Shown: piece by piece, positions 1 through 8,232 of the stretch
Layout: every line of letters begins with the position of its first letter
How positions within the stretch are numbered: the first letter of the stretch is position 1
Source of the DNA: Spirochaetaceae bacterium
GTDB lineage: Bacteria; Spirochaetota; Spirochaetia; SZUA-6; Bin103
Assembly: GCA_028821475.1 (NCBI GenBank)
Contig: JAPPGB010000129.1
Coordinates: 1 to 64,000 of the forward strand
Direction: 5' to 3'
DNA: 64,000 nucleotides
Notes under the pieces: generated by a model
What the model was told of the DNA's origin: nothing
Databases searched by the model: none
Seen by the model: the letters and a program-made list of their open reading frames with translations, nothing else
Made by a program: the position numbers and the translations under genes

Positions 1-111
1 TCCCTGAGCGACCCGCAAGCTGGCGGTGCAGCGCGGCGAGGATGAGCAGCGCGCCCGCGATGGAGACTGCCTCCAGGGATTTTCAGGCCTCATCAGCATG
101 GGATCGCCCTG

Positions 112-129
112 AAAGTGACCGGTCACTTT
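112..129. promoter_or_regulatory. 18-bp perfect palindrome, possible operator
   Basis: AAAGTGACC is followed directly by its reverse complement GGTCACTTT. It lies about 100 bp upstream of the first TA pair and is followed by a GGCC-rich stretch. The symmetry and size suit a dimeric regulator site. No regulator gene is next to it, so the role is inferred. Confidence 0.45.
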
Positions 130-227
130 GCCGGGGCCGGCCGGCCTGGCCGGCCTTTGCCGCGCCTTGAACCTATGTAGATTATCAGGTACTCTTGTAC
201 AGCATCTTGGCCGCTCGGAGGACTCGG

Positions 228-542
228 ATGGCGCATGACGCAACCTTGCACGTGAAGATTGATCCTGCCACCAACGACCAGCTTGCGCGCCTCGCGGCAG
301 CGCGCAAGACCAGCAAGGGGCAACTCGTGCGCGACGCTATCTTTGCATGCTACCAGGTACCCGTGGACGACTTGCCCATCCGGCAGCGTCACGCGCTGGC
401 GGCGTTCGCGGGAGGCTTCATCAGCATCGGGAAGCTGGCGGAATCGTTCGGCATGCACGTCCTCGATCTCCGGCGCTGGCTCTCCGAGCACGGCATTGAC
501 CAGTACACTGCGATGTCGGCTGACGATCATCTGAGTGCCTGA
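228..542 (+). CDS. Antitoxin: ribbon-helix-helix N-terminus with UPF0175-like C-terminus
   Basis: The protein has 104 residues. Residues about 1-40 look like a ribbon-helix-helix DNA-binding segment (ATLHVKIDPATNDQLARLAA). Residues about 55-100 carry the UPF0175 helix-turn-helix pattern (FISIGKLAESFGM). I chose ATG 228 because GGAGGA ends 5 nt upstream, although an in-frame start exists at 195. The gene overlaps the downstream DUF3368-type toxin by 8 nt, the usual order antitoxin then toxin. Such antitoxins bind the toxin and repress their own promoter; neither is shown here directly. Confidence 0.8.
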   Translation: MAHDATLHVKIDPATNDQLARLAAARKTSKGQLVRDAIFACYQVPVDDLPIRQRHALAAFAGGFISIGKLAESFGMHVLDLRRWLSEHGIDQYTAMSADDHLSA

Positions 543-1047
543 TCGGCCGTGGAGGCGATTCTTCTTCGATACCGTAACGCTGGGCAACTTTGCCCTCGCC
601 GGATGCTTCGGCCTGCTCGTGGACCGCTACGGCAAGTCGCTGTCCGTAACCGAGCAGGTGCTCGTGGAGCTCGCTGCCGGCCGCGCCGGGGGATATGCCG
701 GACTGGAGGCAGTGGAAGCGGCACTCTCGGCCGGTGCGATCAGCCAAGCTGGGCCGATGGACACGGCCGAGCGAGAGTCGTTCGCTGAACTTCTGCGCAC
801 CTTCGGCGCCGGTGAAGCGTCGTGCATCGCGTTCGCTCTGCAGCGGGGCCGGGTCGTGGTGAGCGACGACCGTACGGCGCGCCGCCGCTGCGCCAGCCAC
901 GGAATCCTCGTCACCGGCACCATCGGCATCCTCCAGGCGCTGGCAGCCAATCGCATCGTTTCCGCCGCGGAGGCTGACGCGCTGCTCGCCCGGATGGTGG
1001 AGGTCGGTTTCTATTCGCCCATCCGCAGAGTCAGCGACCTGGTCTGA
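535..1047 (+). CDS. PIN-like toxin, DUF3368 family
   Basis: The protein has 170 residues and starts at GTG 535, overlapping the antitoxin. An early acidic residue in FFFDTVTLGN, the central VVSDDRTARRRC and the VTGTIGILQAL segment are hallmarks of DUF3368 proteins, which are PIN-fold presumed ribonucleases. The pairing with a UPF0175-type antitoxin is the standard arrangement for this family. The frame is open and full length, so this module appears intact. The RNA target cannot be read from sequence. Confidence 0.8.
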   Translation: MPDRPWRRFFFDTVTLGNFALAGCFGLLVDRYGKSLSVTEQVLVELAAGRAGGYAGLEAVEAALSAGAISQAGPMDTAERESFAELLRTFGAGEASCIAFALQRGRVVVSDDRTARRRCASHGILVTGTIGILQALAANRIVSAAEADALLARMVEVGFYSPIRRVSDLV

Positions 1048-1235
1048 CGCCGGGCGGCCGGCTGGCGGTCCTCCGCCGGTCACGCTAGCGTGCCGCACTA
1101 CGGGCACACGGATACGAACGTGTAGGCCCATCTGGCAGCGTGGCGGGATGTGTTGCCGTGGCGTGTGTTGGGTGACGCTGGAGCCTTGCCCGTGCTTTGT
1201 TCCCTCGGTATGTTCCTGCATAGTGAGGTAACAGG

Positions 1236-1601
1236 GTGAAAGCAGTCAGCATCCGCGAGCTAAAGAACAACCCGTCAGCGGCACTTCGGGAGGCGCGTGA
1301 ACACCCGGTTATGGTACTCAACCGACATCGACCGGAGGCGTTGCTGGTGCATCTGGATGATGACTCGTTGCTCGCGGAGCCGGGCATCCGGCTCGCCCTC
1401 GCGGTGGCGCTGTTTCGCGAGCGCAGCCTGTCGCTGGGTCAGGCTGCGCGGTTCTCCCGCATCGGGATTGCCAAGTTCATCCAACGGGTGTCCCACCTTG
1501 GCATTCCGATCGTCGACGGCACGCCCGCCACGGTGCGTGAAGACACCCAGGCAGTCGAGGCATGGCGGAGCGGCTCGTCGCGGCCGACGCAAGTCCACTG
1601 A
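1236..1601 (+). CDS. Antitoxin: Phd-like N-terminus plus UPF0175, copy 1
   Basis: The protein has 121 residues. Residues 1-50 (MKAVSIRELKNNPSAALREA) resemble a Phd/YefM antitoxin, and residues about 50-95 carry the UPF0175 signature (SLGQAARFSRIGIAKFIQRV). GTG 1236 has GAGG about 7 nt upstream. The protein and DNA are identical to the copy at 9981-10346. It overlaps its toxin by 40 nt. Here the toxin is truncated, so this copy is effectively an orphan antitoxin that could neutralise the toxin of copy 2. Confidence 0.85.
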   Translation: MKAVSIRELKNNPSAALREAREHPVMVLNRHRPEALLVHLDDDSLLAEPGIRLALAVALFRERSLSLGQAARFSRIGIAKFIQRVSHLGIPIVDGTPATVREDTQAVEAWRSGSSRPTQVH

Positions 1602-1687
1602 TCGGGCTGGCCGCCGCGGGGGAATTCGATCTGCTTCGCAGGCTGTTCGGCCAGTTGACGATCACCAACACGGTGCGCGACGAGGTG
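1236..1687 (+). repeat. 452-bp tract identical to 9981-10432
   Basis: By eye, every base from the antitoxin GTG to codon 42 of the toxin matches the second copy. The flanks (about 1180-1235 and 1688-1797) match 9925-9980 and 10433-10542 with roughly 10 percent differences. Perfect identity inside diverged flanks suggests recent gene conversion, or selection on the antitoxin. Confidence 0.85.
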
Positions 1688-1797
1688 CTGGCCGGCGCGG
1701 ACCTGCCGGGGGCGGCAGAGTTGGCCGCAGCCATCCGCGATGGATGGATCCAGGTCGAGCACACGCCCGCGGCGAAGGCTGCCTTCGCTGATCTGGA
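1562..1797 (+). pseudogene. Truncated PIN/DUF3368 toxin, copy 1
   Basis: The first 76 or so residues (MAERLVAADASPLIGLAAAG onward) match the intact toxin at 10307-10801. After AFADLD the similarity stops and the frame runs into the reverse complement of the AAA ATPase remnant. The extended frame to 2248 is therefore a chimera. The lost half contains conserved acidic and TGLAGVLLAA segments of the PIN fold, so the product should be inactive. Confidence 0.85.
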
Positions 1798-2292
1798 TCT
1801 TCTCCTCCCAGCTCCGGTTCTCCCGCCGGTCGATCACCACCAGGTGACCGGCCTCGGCCGCGCAGCGGTCCACGTAGCGCGCCGTCTGCTCCACGCCCTC
1901 GTCCACCACGCTTTCCAGCCCGTCGTGCTCGCGCACCACCTTGCACTCCACCACGAACTCCTGCACCCGGTCGGCCAGCGGCCACACGATCAGCAGGTCC
2001 ACCCGGCCACTCCCCAGCGCGTACTCCGGCTCGATGCGGCCGCCGCCGTTCACCACCCGCTGCAGGTGCGCCTGCAACAGCAACTGCGGCTACGCTTCCT
2101 CGTACGCGAAGCGGTTCCGCCAGTGCTCGCAGTGGCGGCGGACGTCTTGCCGGTCTGCCGCGGCGCGTGCAGCACGAAGTACTGCTCGTCTCGCACCAGC
2201 CCAAGGACCTCGTCCAGGTCGATGCGCTCAAGCGGCGGGATGCAATAGTGCTTGGCGGGTTTGACCGGACCGGCAGTGTTGAACGAACGCAT
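1798..2292 (-). pseudogene. Remnant of AAA-like ATPase/nuclease gene
   Basis: This is a shortened copy of the gene at 8233-9810. On the minus strand it keeps the start (ATG at 2292), the N-terminus through the P-loop (HAPRQTGKTSA), then jumps near 2138 to the C-terminal part from about EHWRNRFAYEEA to NRSWEEK. About 1 kb of the middle is missing and the reading frame shifts at the joint. The last 25 or so codons are also missing where it meets the truncated toxin. The upstream similarity continues to about 2395, including the parent's leader. Confidence 0.85.
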
Positions 2293-2487
2293 GGTTGCGA
2301 CCCTCGTTGACGACGCCTGGGGGTTGGCCCGGCGCCTTTTCATGGAGTGTATCATGCTTACGCTGGCAGGCATGCCCCGCGATCCTGCGAGCTCCAGAGA
2401 GGGACCAGCCTGTGCTTCGATGGCCGGTAGGTTATACTGGGTGGGCGTGAGCGGGTCGACATCACATCAACGCAAGGCGCGACCGCC

Positions 2488-3624
2488 GTGTGCGGGCTCG
2501 GCATGACCGAGATGGGGCGGGTCTATCGTAGCGCGGAGGACTTCGCGGTCGAGGCGGTTTACCTGGCGCTGGAGGATGCCGGGCTCGACAAGTCGCAGCT
2601 CGATGGCTTGCTCATCAACGCGGGAGTGACGCAGGGAATCGACGTGTCGTTGCAGCGGGCGCTCGGGCTGCGGGAGCTCGACCTGCTGACCTTCATGCAG
2701 GGCTACGGATCGAGCGCCGGTCAGATGGTCCAGTACGCGGCGATGGCGGTGCACGCCGGACTGGCGAATGTCGTCTGCTGCGTGTTCGCCGACGATCCGT
2801 TGAAGGAAGGGCGGCGCGCCGGGGCTGCGTATGCGGGCGGGCGGCCGATGTCGGCACTCGACAGCTTGCGGCAGATGTACGGCTGGGCCGGCCCGATTCC
2901 CGCCTATGCGTCGGGCGCTCGCCGCCATATGGACCTGTACGGCACCACGCAGGATCAACTCGGGCAGGTCGCCATCGCGCAACGCAAGTGGGCGGCGTTC
3001 AACGAACGTGCAACCAAGCGCGAGCCGTTGGATCTGGACGGCTACCACGCATCGCCGTGGGTGGTCGAACCCTTTCACGTGCTGGATTGCTGCCTAATCT
3101 CCAACGGCGGCGTAGCGGTAATCGTGACGTCCGCTGAGCGGGCCCGGGATGGCGCCCAGCCACCGGTCTACATCCGTGGGTTCGCACAAGCTCACCACCA
3201 CGACGTGGGTTGGGCGGGCTTCGATCCGCTGACCGAGTCGCCGGCCAAGCGGTCGGGCCCGAAGGCGCTGGCGATGGCCGGCGCGCAGCTCGCCGACGTG
3301 AGCCAGTGCCAGCTCTATGACTGCTACACCTACACGGTCATTACCACCCTCGAAGACTACGGCTTCTGTGCCAAGGGCGAAGGCGGCCCGTTCGCCGCGT
3401 CGGGGGCCATCGGGCGCGGCGGTTCACTGCCGACCAACACCGGCGGGGGGCAGCTTTCCTCCTACTACATGTGGGGGATGACGCCGATCTCGGAGGCGAT
3501 CATTCAAGGCCGCGGACAGGGTGGCCAGCGGCAAGCGGCCAACCAGCTCATTCTGGTGAGCGGCAACGGCGGCACGCTGCAGCATCACTCGACGTTGCTG
3601 CTGTCGCCGGAGGCGAAGGCATGA
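2488..3624 (+). CDS. Thiolase-family protein (SCP-x / lipid-transfer type)
   Basis: The protein has 378 residues and an N-terminus CGLGMTEMGRVYRSAEDFAV typical of SCP-x-type thiolases. Other support is the GYGSSAGQMV segment near where thiolases have their nucleophile, the later DCYTYTVITTLEDYGFC, and the glycine-rich GGSLPTNTGGGQLS motif. Proteins of this type pair with DUF35 proteins in acyl-CoA or steroid side-chain cleavage. It overlaps the DUF35 gene by 4 nt (ATGA). GTG 2488 is the only obvious start, it has no clear ribosome site, and it begins slightly late, so the 5' end may have been trimmed by the rearrangement just upstream. The substrate is unknown. Confidence 0.8.
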   Translation: MCGLGMTEMGRVYRSAEDFAVEAVYLALEDAGLDKSQLDGLLINAGVTQGIDVSLQRALGLRELDLLTFMQGYGSSAGQMVQYAAMAVHAGLANVVCCVFADDPLKEGRRAGAAYAGGRPMSALDSLRQMYGWAGPIPAYASGARRHMDLYGTTQDQLGQVAIAQRKWAAFNERATKREPLDLDGYHASPWVVEPFHVLDCCLISNGGVAVIVTSAERARDGAQPPVYIRGFAQAHHHDVGWAGFDPLTESPAKRSGPKALAMAGAQLADVSQCQLYDCYTYTVITTLEDYGFCAKGEGGPFAASGAIGRGGSLPTNTGGGQLSSYYMWGMTPISEAIIQGRGQGGQRQAANQLILVSGNGGTLQHHSTLLLSPEAKA

Positions 3625-4074
3625 CCGAATCAGCCTGGTTGCCGGTGGCGGCCGCGGAGACGGCGGCTGTGTCGACGCCGGGCGCATCGGCGGCGGCGGT
3701 AGGGGCGGCACCGTTTTTCGCTGCTGCGCGCGAGGGCAAACTCCGGCTCCAGCGCTGCCGCGCATGCGGCACGTGGGCGTTGCCGTTGCGTACGCGCTGC
3801 CAGGCGTGCGGCTCAAGCGCCATGCAGTGGCGTGACGCCTCCGGCCGTGGCACGATCTTCAGCTACGCCGTGCTGCACCGACCGTACCACCCCCGACACC
3901 AGGGACGGCTGCCGCTGGTCTTGGCGCAGATCGATCTGGCGGAAGGCGTTCGCAGTCCAACATCGTGGACCTCGACGCCGACGCCGATCAGATCGAGGTC
4001 GGTTGCGAGGTCGAGGTGGCGTTCGAGACGCTCGCCGACGGAAGTGGCACGGTGCCGGTATTCAAGCTCGTCTA
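3621..4074 (+). pseudogene. DUF35 OB-fold/zinc-ribbon partner of the thiolase, frameshifted
   Basis: A rubredoxin-like zinc ribbon is clear (CRACGTWALPLRTRCQACGS), followed by an OB-fold (GRGTIFSYAVLHRPYHPRH, LPLVLAQIDLAEGV). Near 3953 the frame breaks, and the rest (NIVDLDADADQIEVGCEVEV to VPVFKLV) continues in another frame to TAG at 4074, as expected from the loss of one base. DUF35 proteins form complexes with SCP-x-type thiolases. The N-terminus carries an unusual alanine-rich stretch of about 30 residues. This is either a true lesion or a sequencing error. Confidence 0.75.
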
Positions 4075-4113
4075 GCGCCGTCGGCGAAGAACAGCGCGTC
4101 GCCTGCCTCGACC

Positions 4114-5319
4114 GTGTACTGCGCCACGGACGTGGTTTGGGTTACCAACCTGGCCGAACAATACATGATCGCGAACCCGAACACGACGATCAACATCGAA
4201 CGGCAAACCGGGTCGTGGGGAGACTATGGCACCAAGATCAGGTTGGTGCTCAGGTCAGGCAAGGATGTGCCCGACATCATTCAGATCCACGACATCGACA
4301 ATTCGACGTTGGCGTCGGCGGGCTTTTTCAATGAGGCGCCAGAACCCATCGCAAAGATAATGGACGAGAACTCGCTGCACCCGACGTTTCGAAAGATGGC
4401 TCACCAGGATGGCGACCTGGACAAACCGGTGATGATCATCAACCTGTTTACACACTGGCAGCAACTCTACTACAACTCGGACTACCTGCAGGAAGCCGGC
4501 CTGCCGATGCGCGGTGCAGAGACTTGGGACGAGCTTCGGGAATACGCCAGGAAACTGGTCAAGACCGATGCATCCGGCAATATCACCAGGGCTGGGTTCA
4601 CGTTCCGAATCCAGGACCCCGCCTGGGCCTTCGGTGCGTGGATGCATAGTGCGGGCGGGACGTGGTTGAACGACGACAACTCGGCGGCCGATGTTATGAC
4701 TCCGGACGGCAGACAGGCGTGGGGCAACGCGCTGCAGTTTATCTATGACGTCACCTGGACCGACAAGGCCGGAGATTTCCGAATGGGTGAGCCGAGAGAG
4801 GCCTTCCACCAGGGCCTGAACGCCATTTCCGCCGAAGGCATCTACGACATCGCCCGGATATCGAATAATGCACCGGATCTGAACTGGATCATCGACAATA
4901 TCCCAACCGGCGAGTATTCTTCGACCATCCTCGCGGTCCGGCCCGTGTCCGTGTACAAGGACTCCGAGAATCCGGATGAGGCATGGCGCTTCCTTGGCTA
5001 TATTATCCAGGATGAGAACATTTCCGAGCTGTTCGACATCGGCAGCTTTTCGCTTCTGCCGCCTTACATGAGCGCCTCCATGCTGCCCAAGTTCCAATCG
5101 GAAGAGCCGTGGAAGATCGCGACCCAACAGAAAAATCTGAGGTCCAGGATGCAAGGCACCGGAGCGACCGACTACTACACGCAGGTGGGCCGAGAGATCG
5201 AGGCCTTTCTGAGCAAGACGAAGTCGCTGGATGACGCTCTCGACGGGATGGTAGCGGCGTACGAAGAAATCACCGAGACCCGATACATTTCAGAGATCAA
5301 GGTTCCGTTCGACGATTAG
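4114..5319 (+). pseudogene. Sugar ABC transporter substrate-binding protein lacking its export signal
   Basis: From WVTNLAEQYMIANPNTTINI to the end this is a family-1 extracellular solute-binding protein (YYNSDYLQEAGLP, ETWDELREYARKL, NPDEAWRFLGYII). The signal peptide and first beta strand are absent. The open frame upstream is simply the end of the DUF35 gene in another frame, which stops at 4074. Possible starts are GTG 4114 or ATG 4165. Without a signal the protein would stay in the cytoplasm and not serve the permeases behind it. Base composition from here to 7198 is visibly lower in GC than the neighbours. Confidence 0.75.
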
Positions 5320-5324
5320 TTTCG

Positions 5325-5361
5325 ACGTGGGCCTCCCGCAAGCTCTGTGGGAAGTCCACGT
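5325..5361 (+). terminator. Hairpin between binding protein and permease genes
   Basis: ACGTGG (5325-5330) pairs with CCACGT (5356-5361), and an inner TCCCGC pairs with GTGGGA. TTTGTCCTATT follows. This looks like an intrinsic terminator or attenuator, often found after a binding-protein gene so that more binding protein than permease is made. Confidence 0.6.
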
Positions 5362-5398
5362 TTGTCCTATTGGAGTTCCTGCCTGACGGAGGACAGAC

Positions 5399-6331
5399 AT
5401 GATTGCAGCGAGCGCTACCAACAGGCTCCGCGGCGTATTCAGAAAGCACCACGAGGAAGTAAGCGCTTACCTGTTCCTGGTTCCAATCTTTGCCTTCTTC
5501 CTCGCCATCCACTACTATCCCGTGTTTTTTGCTCTGTTCGTAAGCTTCAACGCCTATGACCTGTTGACAGGAGCGTTCACGTTCGTCGGGCTTGACAACT
5601 ACTTCGAGATTTTCACCGACCCGATCCACTGGCGCGCCATGGTTAATACGTTCGTCTACGTAGTCGGAGTTGTCACGGGCGGCACCCTTATCGGGCTTGT
5701 GGTAGCCCTTTTTCTCGATCGAATGACCCGCGGTTCTGTCCTATATCGGACGATATTCTTTATGCCAATGGTGGTCTCATTGGTTGCTATTTCACAACTG
5801 TGGATGTGGATCTACAATCGCGATATCGGCATCTTGAACTTTGTTTTCGAGAGGCTGGGCGCTACCACAAAGATCGGTTGGCTCACCGATCCCAAGTATG
5901 CACTTGGATCCATCATTGTGATGACCATCTGGCGGGCGATGGGTTTTTCCATGGTCATCTTCCTGGCCGGGTTGAAAGCCATACCCGAGAACTTCTACGA
6001 AGCCGCGCGGGTCGACGGGGCCTCCGGTTTCCAGGTAACCAGGTCGATAACCATACCGCTGCTGGTGCCGATTCTATTGCTCGCCGTTGTTGTCAACACA
6101 ATGGGTTCGTTCAAGGTGTTCACTCAGATGTTCGTGATGAGCAGCGGGGTCATCCACAAAGGCGGGCCGATGAACAGTACGCTGACCATCGTACTCCAGA
6201 TATACCAGCTTTCCTTCTTGGATTTCCGTCTCGGTGTGGGACAGGCGTTTGCTTTCATACTTGCCGCAATCGTGCTGCTGCTGACGTATTTCCAACGGAA
6301 GTTTTTTTACCGATTCGACTACAGCTACTAG
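5399..6331 (+). CDS. Sugar ABC transporter permease, MalF/UgpA type
   Basis: The protein has 310 residues with six predicted membrane segments, the first at about residues 20-45 (YLFLVPIFAFFLAIHYYPVF). The cytoplasmic EAA loop reads EAARVDGASGFQVTRSITIP, which docks the ATPase. ATG 5399 has GGAGG 6 nt upstream. It lies in an operon with the second permease 15 nt downstream. No ATPase gene is nearby, as is usual for systems sharing an MsmK/UgpC-type ATPase. GC content is lower than in flanking genes. Confidence 0.9.
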   Translation: MIAASATNRLRGVFRKHHEEVSAYLFLVPIFAFFLAIHYYPVFFALFVSFNAYDLLTGAFTFVGLDNYFEIFTDPIHWRAMVNTFVYVVGVVTGGTLIGLVVALFLDRMTRGSVLYRTIFFMPMVVSLVAISQLWMWIYNRDIGILNFVFERLGATTKIGWLTDPKYALGSIIVMTIWRAMGFSMVIFLAGLKAIPENFYEAARVDGASGFQVTRSITIPLLVPILLLAVVVNTMGSFKVFTQMFVMSSGVIHKGGPMNSTLTIVLQIYQLSFLDFRLGVGQAFAFILAAIVLLLTYFQRKFFYRFDYSY

Positions 6332-6346
6332 CGGTCTGAGGCGCAG

Positions 6347-7198
6347 GTGATGATTGCTGTTAGCGGCTACCAGACCAAGACAAGAATCTATCGTTCGATT
6401 GTGTACGCCGTCCTGTCAATAGCGGGTATCTTCTATATCGCGCCATTCTACTGGATGGTATCGACCTCGTTCAAGCCGATGTCGGAGATCTTCGAGTGGC
6501 CGCCGACCCTGTACCCGCAGAATTTCACTATCGAGAACTACTTCCGGGTGTTCGAGGTCGTGCCAATGGCCTTGTTCTACTGGAATACGCTGTTGGTTTC
6601 GGTGATCATCGTTGTGGCGGAGCTGCTGTTGGCCTCGTTCACCGGCTATCTGTTCGAAAAGATTCGATTCCGGTTCAAGGAGTTTATCTTTTCCTGCATC
6701 TTGTTCACCATGATCATTCCGTTCGAATCACGGCTGGTCCCGCTGTACCTGTTGATGGATCAATTGGGGCTTGTCGATACCCATGCTGCGGTCGTCATTC
6801 CTGCTCTCATAACGGGATTTGCGATCTTTTTCTTCAGACAGAACATGAAAGCGATACCGGACGACCTTCTCGATTCGGCGAAGATCGACGGTTGCACGAT
6901 CATCGGGCGCTACCGGCACATCGTCGTGCCGCTCATCAAGCCGGCAATCGGCACCATCGCCATTTTTTCATTCATGCACTCCTGGACCGACTTCCTGTGG
7001 CCGCTCATCATCCTGAACACAACCAACAAGATGCTTCTGGAGCAGGGTCTGGCGTTCTTTTCCCAGGGCGTGGAGTTTCAGGAGGAGGGCGCGCGAATGG
7101 CGGGTGCGAGCATCGCCGTGATACCGATACTTGTGGTCTTCCTGTTCGCTCAGAAGTACTTCGTCCGGGGTATCGCGTTGACCGGGCTGAAGGCGTAA
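6347..7198 (+). CDS. Sugar ABC transporter permease, MalG/UgpE type
   Basis: The protein has about 283 residues with six membrane segments and the C-terminal pattern FAQKYFVRGIALTGLKA typical of the family. The EAA-type loop reads DSAKIDGCTIIGRYRHIVVP. It may start at GTG 6347 or ATG 6350, shortly after the previous gene. With the gene at 5399 it would form the membrane channel of a CUT1-type sugar importer. Its stop codon directly abuts a DUF35 gene remnant, which marks the right edge of the low-GC segment. Confidence 0.9.
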   Translation: MMIAVSGYQTKTRIYRSIVYAVLSIAGIFYIAPFYWMVSTSFKPMSEIFEWPPTLYPQNFTIENYFRVFEVVPMALFYWNTLLVSVIIVVAELLLASFTGYLFEKIRFRFKEFIFSCILFTMIIPFESRLVPLYLLMDQLGLVDTHAAVVIPALITGFAIFFFRQNMKAIPDDLLDSAKIDGCTIIGRYRHIVVPLIKPAIGTIAIFSFMHSWTDFLWPLIILNTTNKMLLEQGLAFFSQGVEFQEEGARMAGASIAVIPILVVFLFAQKYFVRGIALTGLKA

Positions 7199-7202
7199 GA
7201 GC

Positions 7203-7305
7203 CGACGCCGGCACCGATCAGCTCATGGTCGGTCGCGAGGTCGAGGTGGCGTTCTACGCGCTCGCGGACGGAAGCCGCACCGCGCCGGTGTTCAAGCTCG
7301 TCTAG
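7203..7305 (+). pseudogene. C-terminal remnant of a second DUF35 gene
   Basis: The reading TDQLMVGREVEVAFYALADG ending in PVFKLV and TAG parallels the tail of the DUF35 gene at about 3980-4074, at roughly 80 percent DNA identity by eye. Only the last 34 codons or so remain, and there is no start. The two tails flank the transporter genes as direct repeats. Confidence 0.75.
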
Positions 7306-7502
7306 GAGAGCGGCTTCTTGATGGCTGTCTTGACCGATCAGCACCGAGCCGACGGCGCTTCATCACCATCCGTCGAATCGTGAGTTGGTAGTATGAAGCC
7401 CGGCGCACGAAACGTGTGTCCATCACGGTGGCCCACACGGCGAGGCGGCTGCCACGGCATCCATGTCGAGCACCGGCACTCCCGAATCATGCACTGTCGT
7501 CA

Positions 7503-7865
7503 TTACATGTTCGTCAGCTCTCTGATTCGATAACCGCCGGGGGTGATCGCGACGAATGCTTGAGCCAGCACGGTCTCGTTATTGGTTCGGAGTACCTCCG
7601 CAAGCACCTCATGAACGGCATGTTGCATTGCGGGCATCATACGGAGATAGAGAACCCCTGCGCGCTTGCGCTTCAGAAAGACGATGCGACCAAAGTCGCG
7701 GTCCCGGGTGACGAACAACCGGCCCTGTTTCTGAGCCGCTTCGAGCAACTCCTCATCCACGGCTCTCGACAGGCCGATGTCAGCGGCGCGCTGAACATCG
7801 TGGCCCAAGCCAGCCAAGTGCCGGGCAGTTGAGGCGTAGACATCCTGGTCGAGCAGAAACCTCAG
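7503..7865 (-). CDS. DUF5615 PIN-like toxin
   Basis: The protein has about 120 residues. The family N-terminus (RFLLDQDVYASTARHLAGLG) is reached only by starting at CTG 7865, which overlaps the antitoxin stop as CTGA where related genes have ATGA. An internal TTG at 7817 would cut off the conserved first aspartates. The central LFVTRDRDFGRIVF motif is the family hallmark. The product is a presumed ribonuclease paired with the upstream DUF433 gene. A CTG start would mean weak translation, which may suit a toxin. Confidence 0.75.
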   Translation of the reverse strand: MRFLLDQDVYASTARHLAGLGHDVQRAADIGLSRAVDEELLEAAQKQGRLFVTRDRDFGRIVFLKRKRAGVLYLRMMPAMQHAVHEVLAEVLRTNNETVLAQAFVAITPGGYRIRELTNM

Positions 7866-8092
7866 ACGGGCGCCGCCCGCAGACGGATATCCTCTGCGCC
7901 CACCAGGGCAATCGCATAGCGGATGCAGGCATGAATGTCAGCGGCGGTCAAGTCGGGGTAGTAGTCCTGAATGATCCGGTCAAAGGGGAGATCCTGATCG
8001 ACGAGTTCCAGGACATCTTGTACCGTGATTCGCGTACCGGCGACGCACGGCTTGCCGAAGTGAATCTTTGCATCAACGATGATTCTGTCCAT
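7862..8092 (-). CDS. DUF433 antitoxin
   Basis: The protein has 76 residues: MDRIIVDAKIHFGKPCVAGT followed by RITVQDVLELVDQ and the YPDLTAADIHACIRYA helix, all classic DUF433. AGAGGCGAC lies just upstream of ATG 8092, so the longer open frame to 8635 is not used. It sits directly before a DUF5615 toxin with a 4-nt overlap, the standard pair. A second unrelated-sequence pair of the same type is at 36405-36998. Confidence 0.85.
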   Translation of the reverse strand: MDRIIVDAKIHFGKPCVAGTRITVQDVLELVDQDLPFDRIIQDYYPDLTAADIHACIRYAIALVGAEDIRLRAAPV

Positions 8093-8232
8093 GTCGCCTC
8101 TCTCCCGACCCGTGCCGCGCGCTTCGGTCGAAGGCTGACAACCGGTCCGCCGCTTGCCAGTATCAGCGGCGTGCGACGGACGGGTCAAGCACGCGTCGCG
8201 CAGCGCCGGGCACAGTTCGATTCGCCTCCTAC

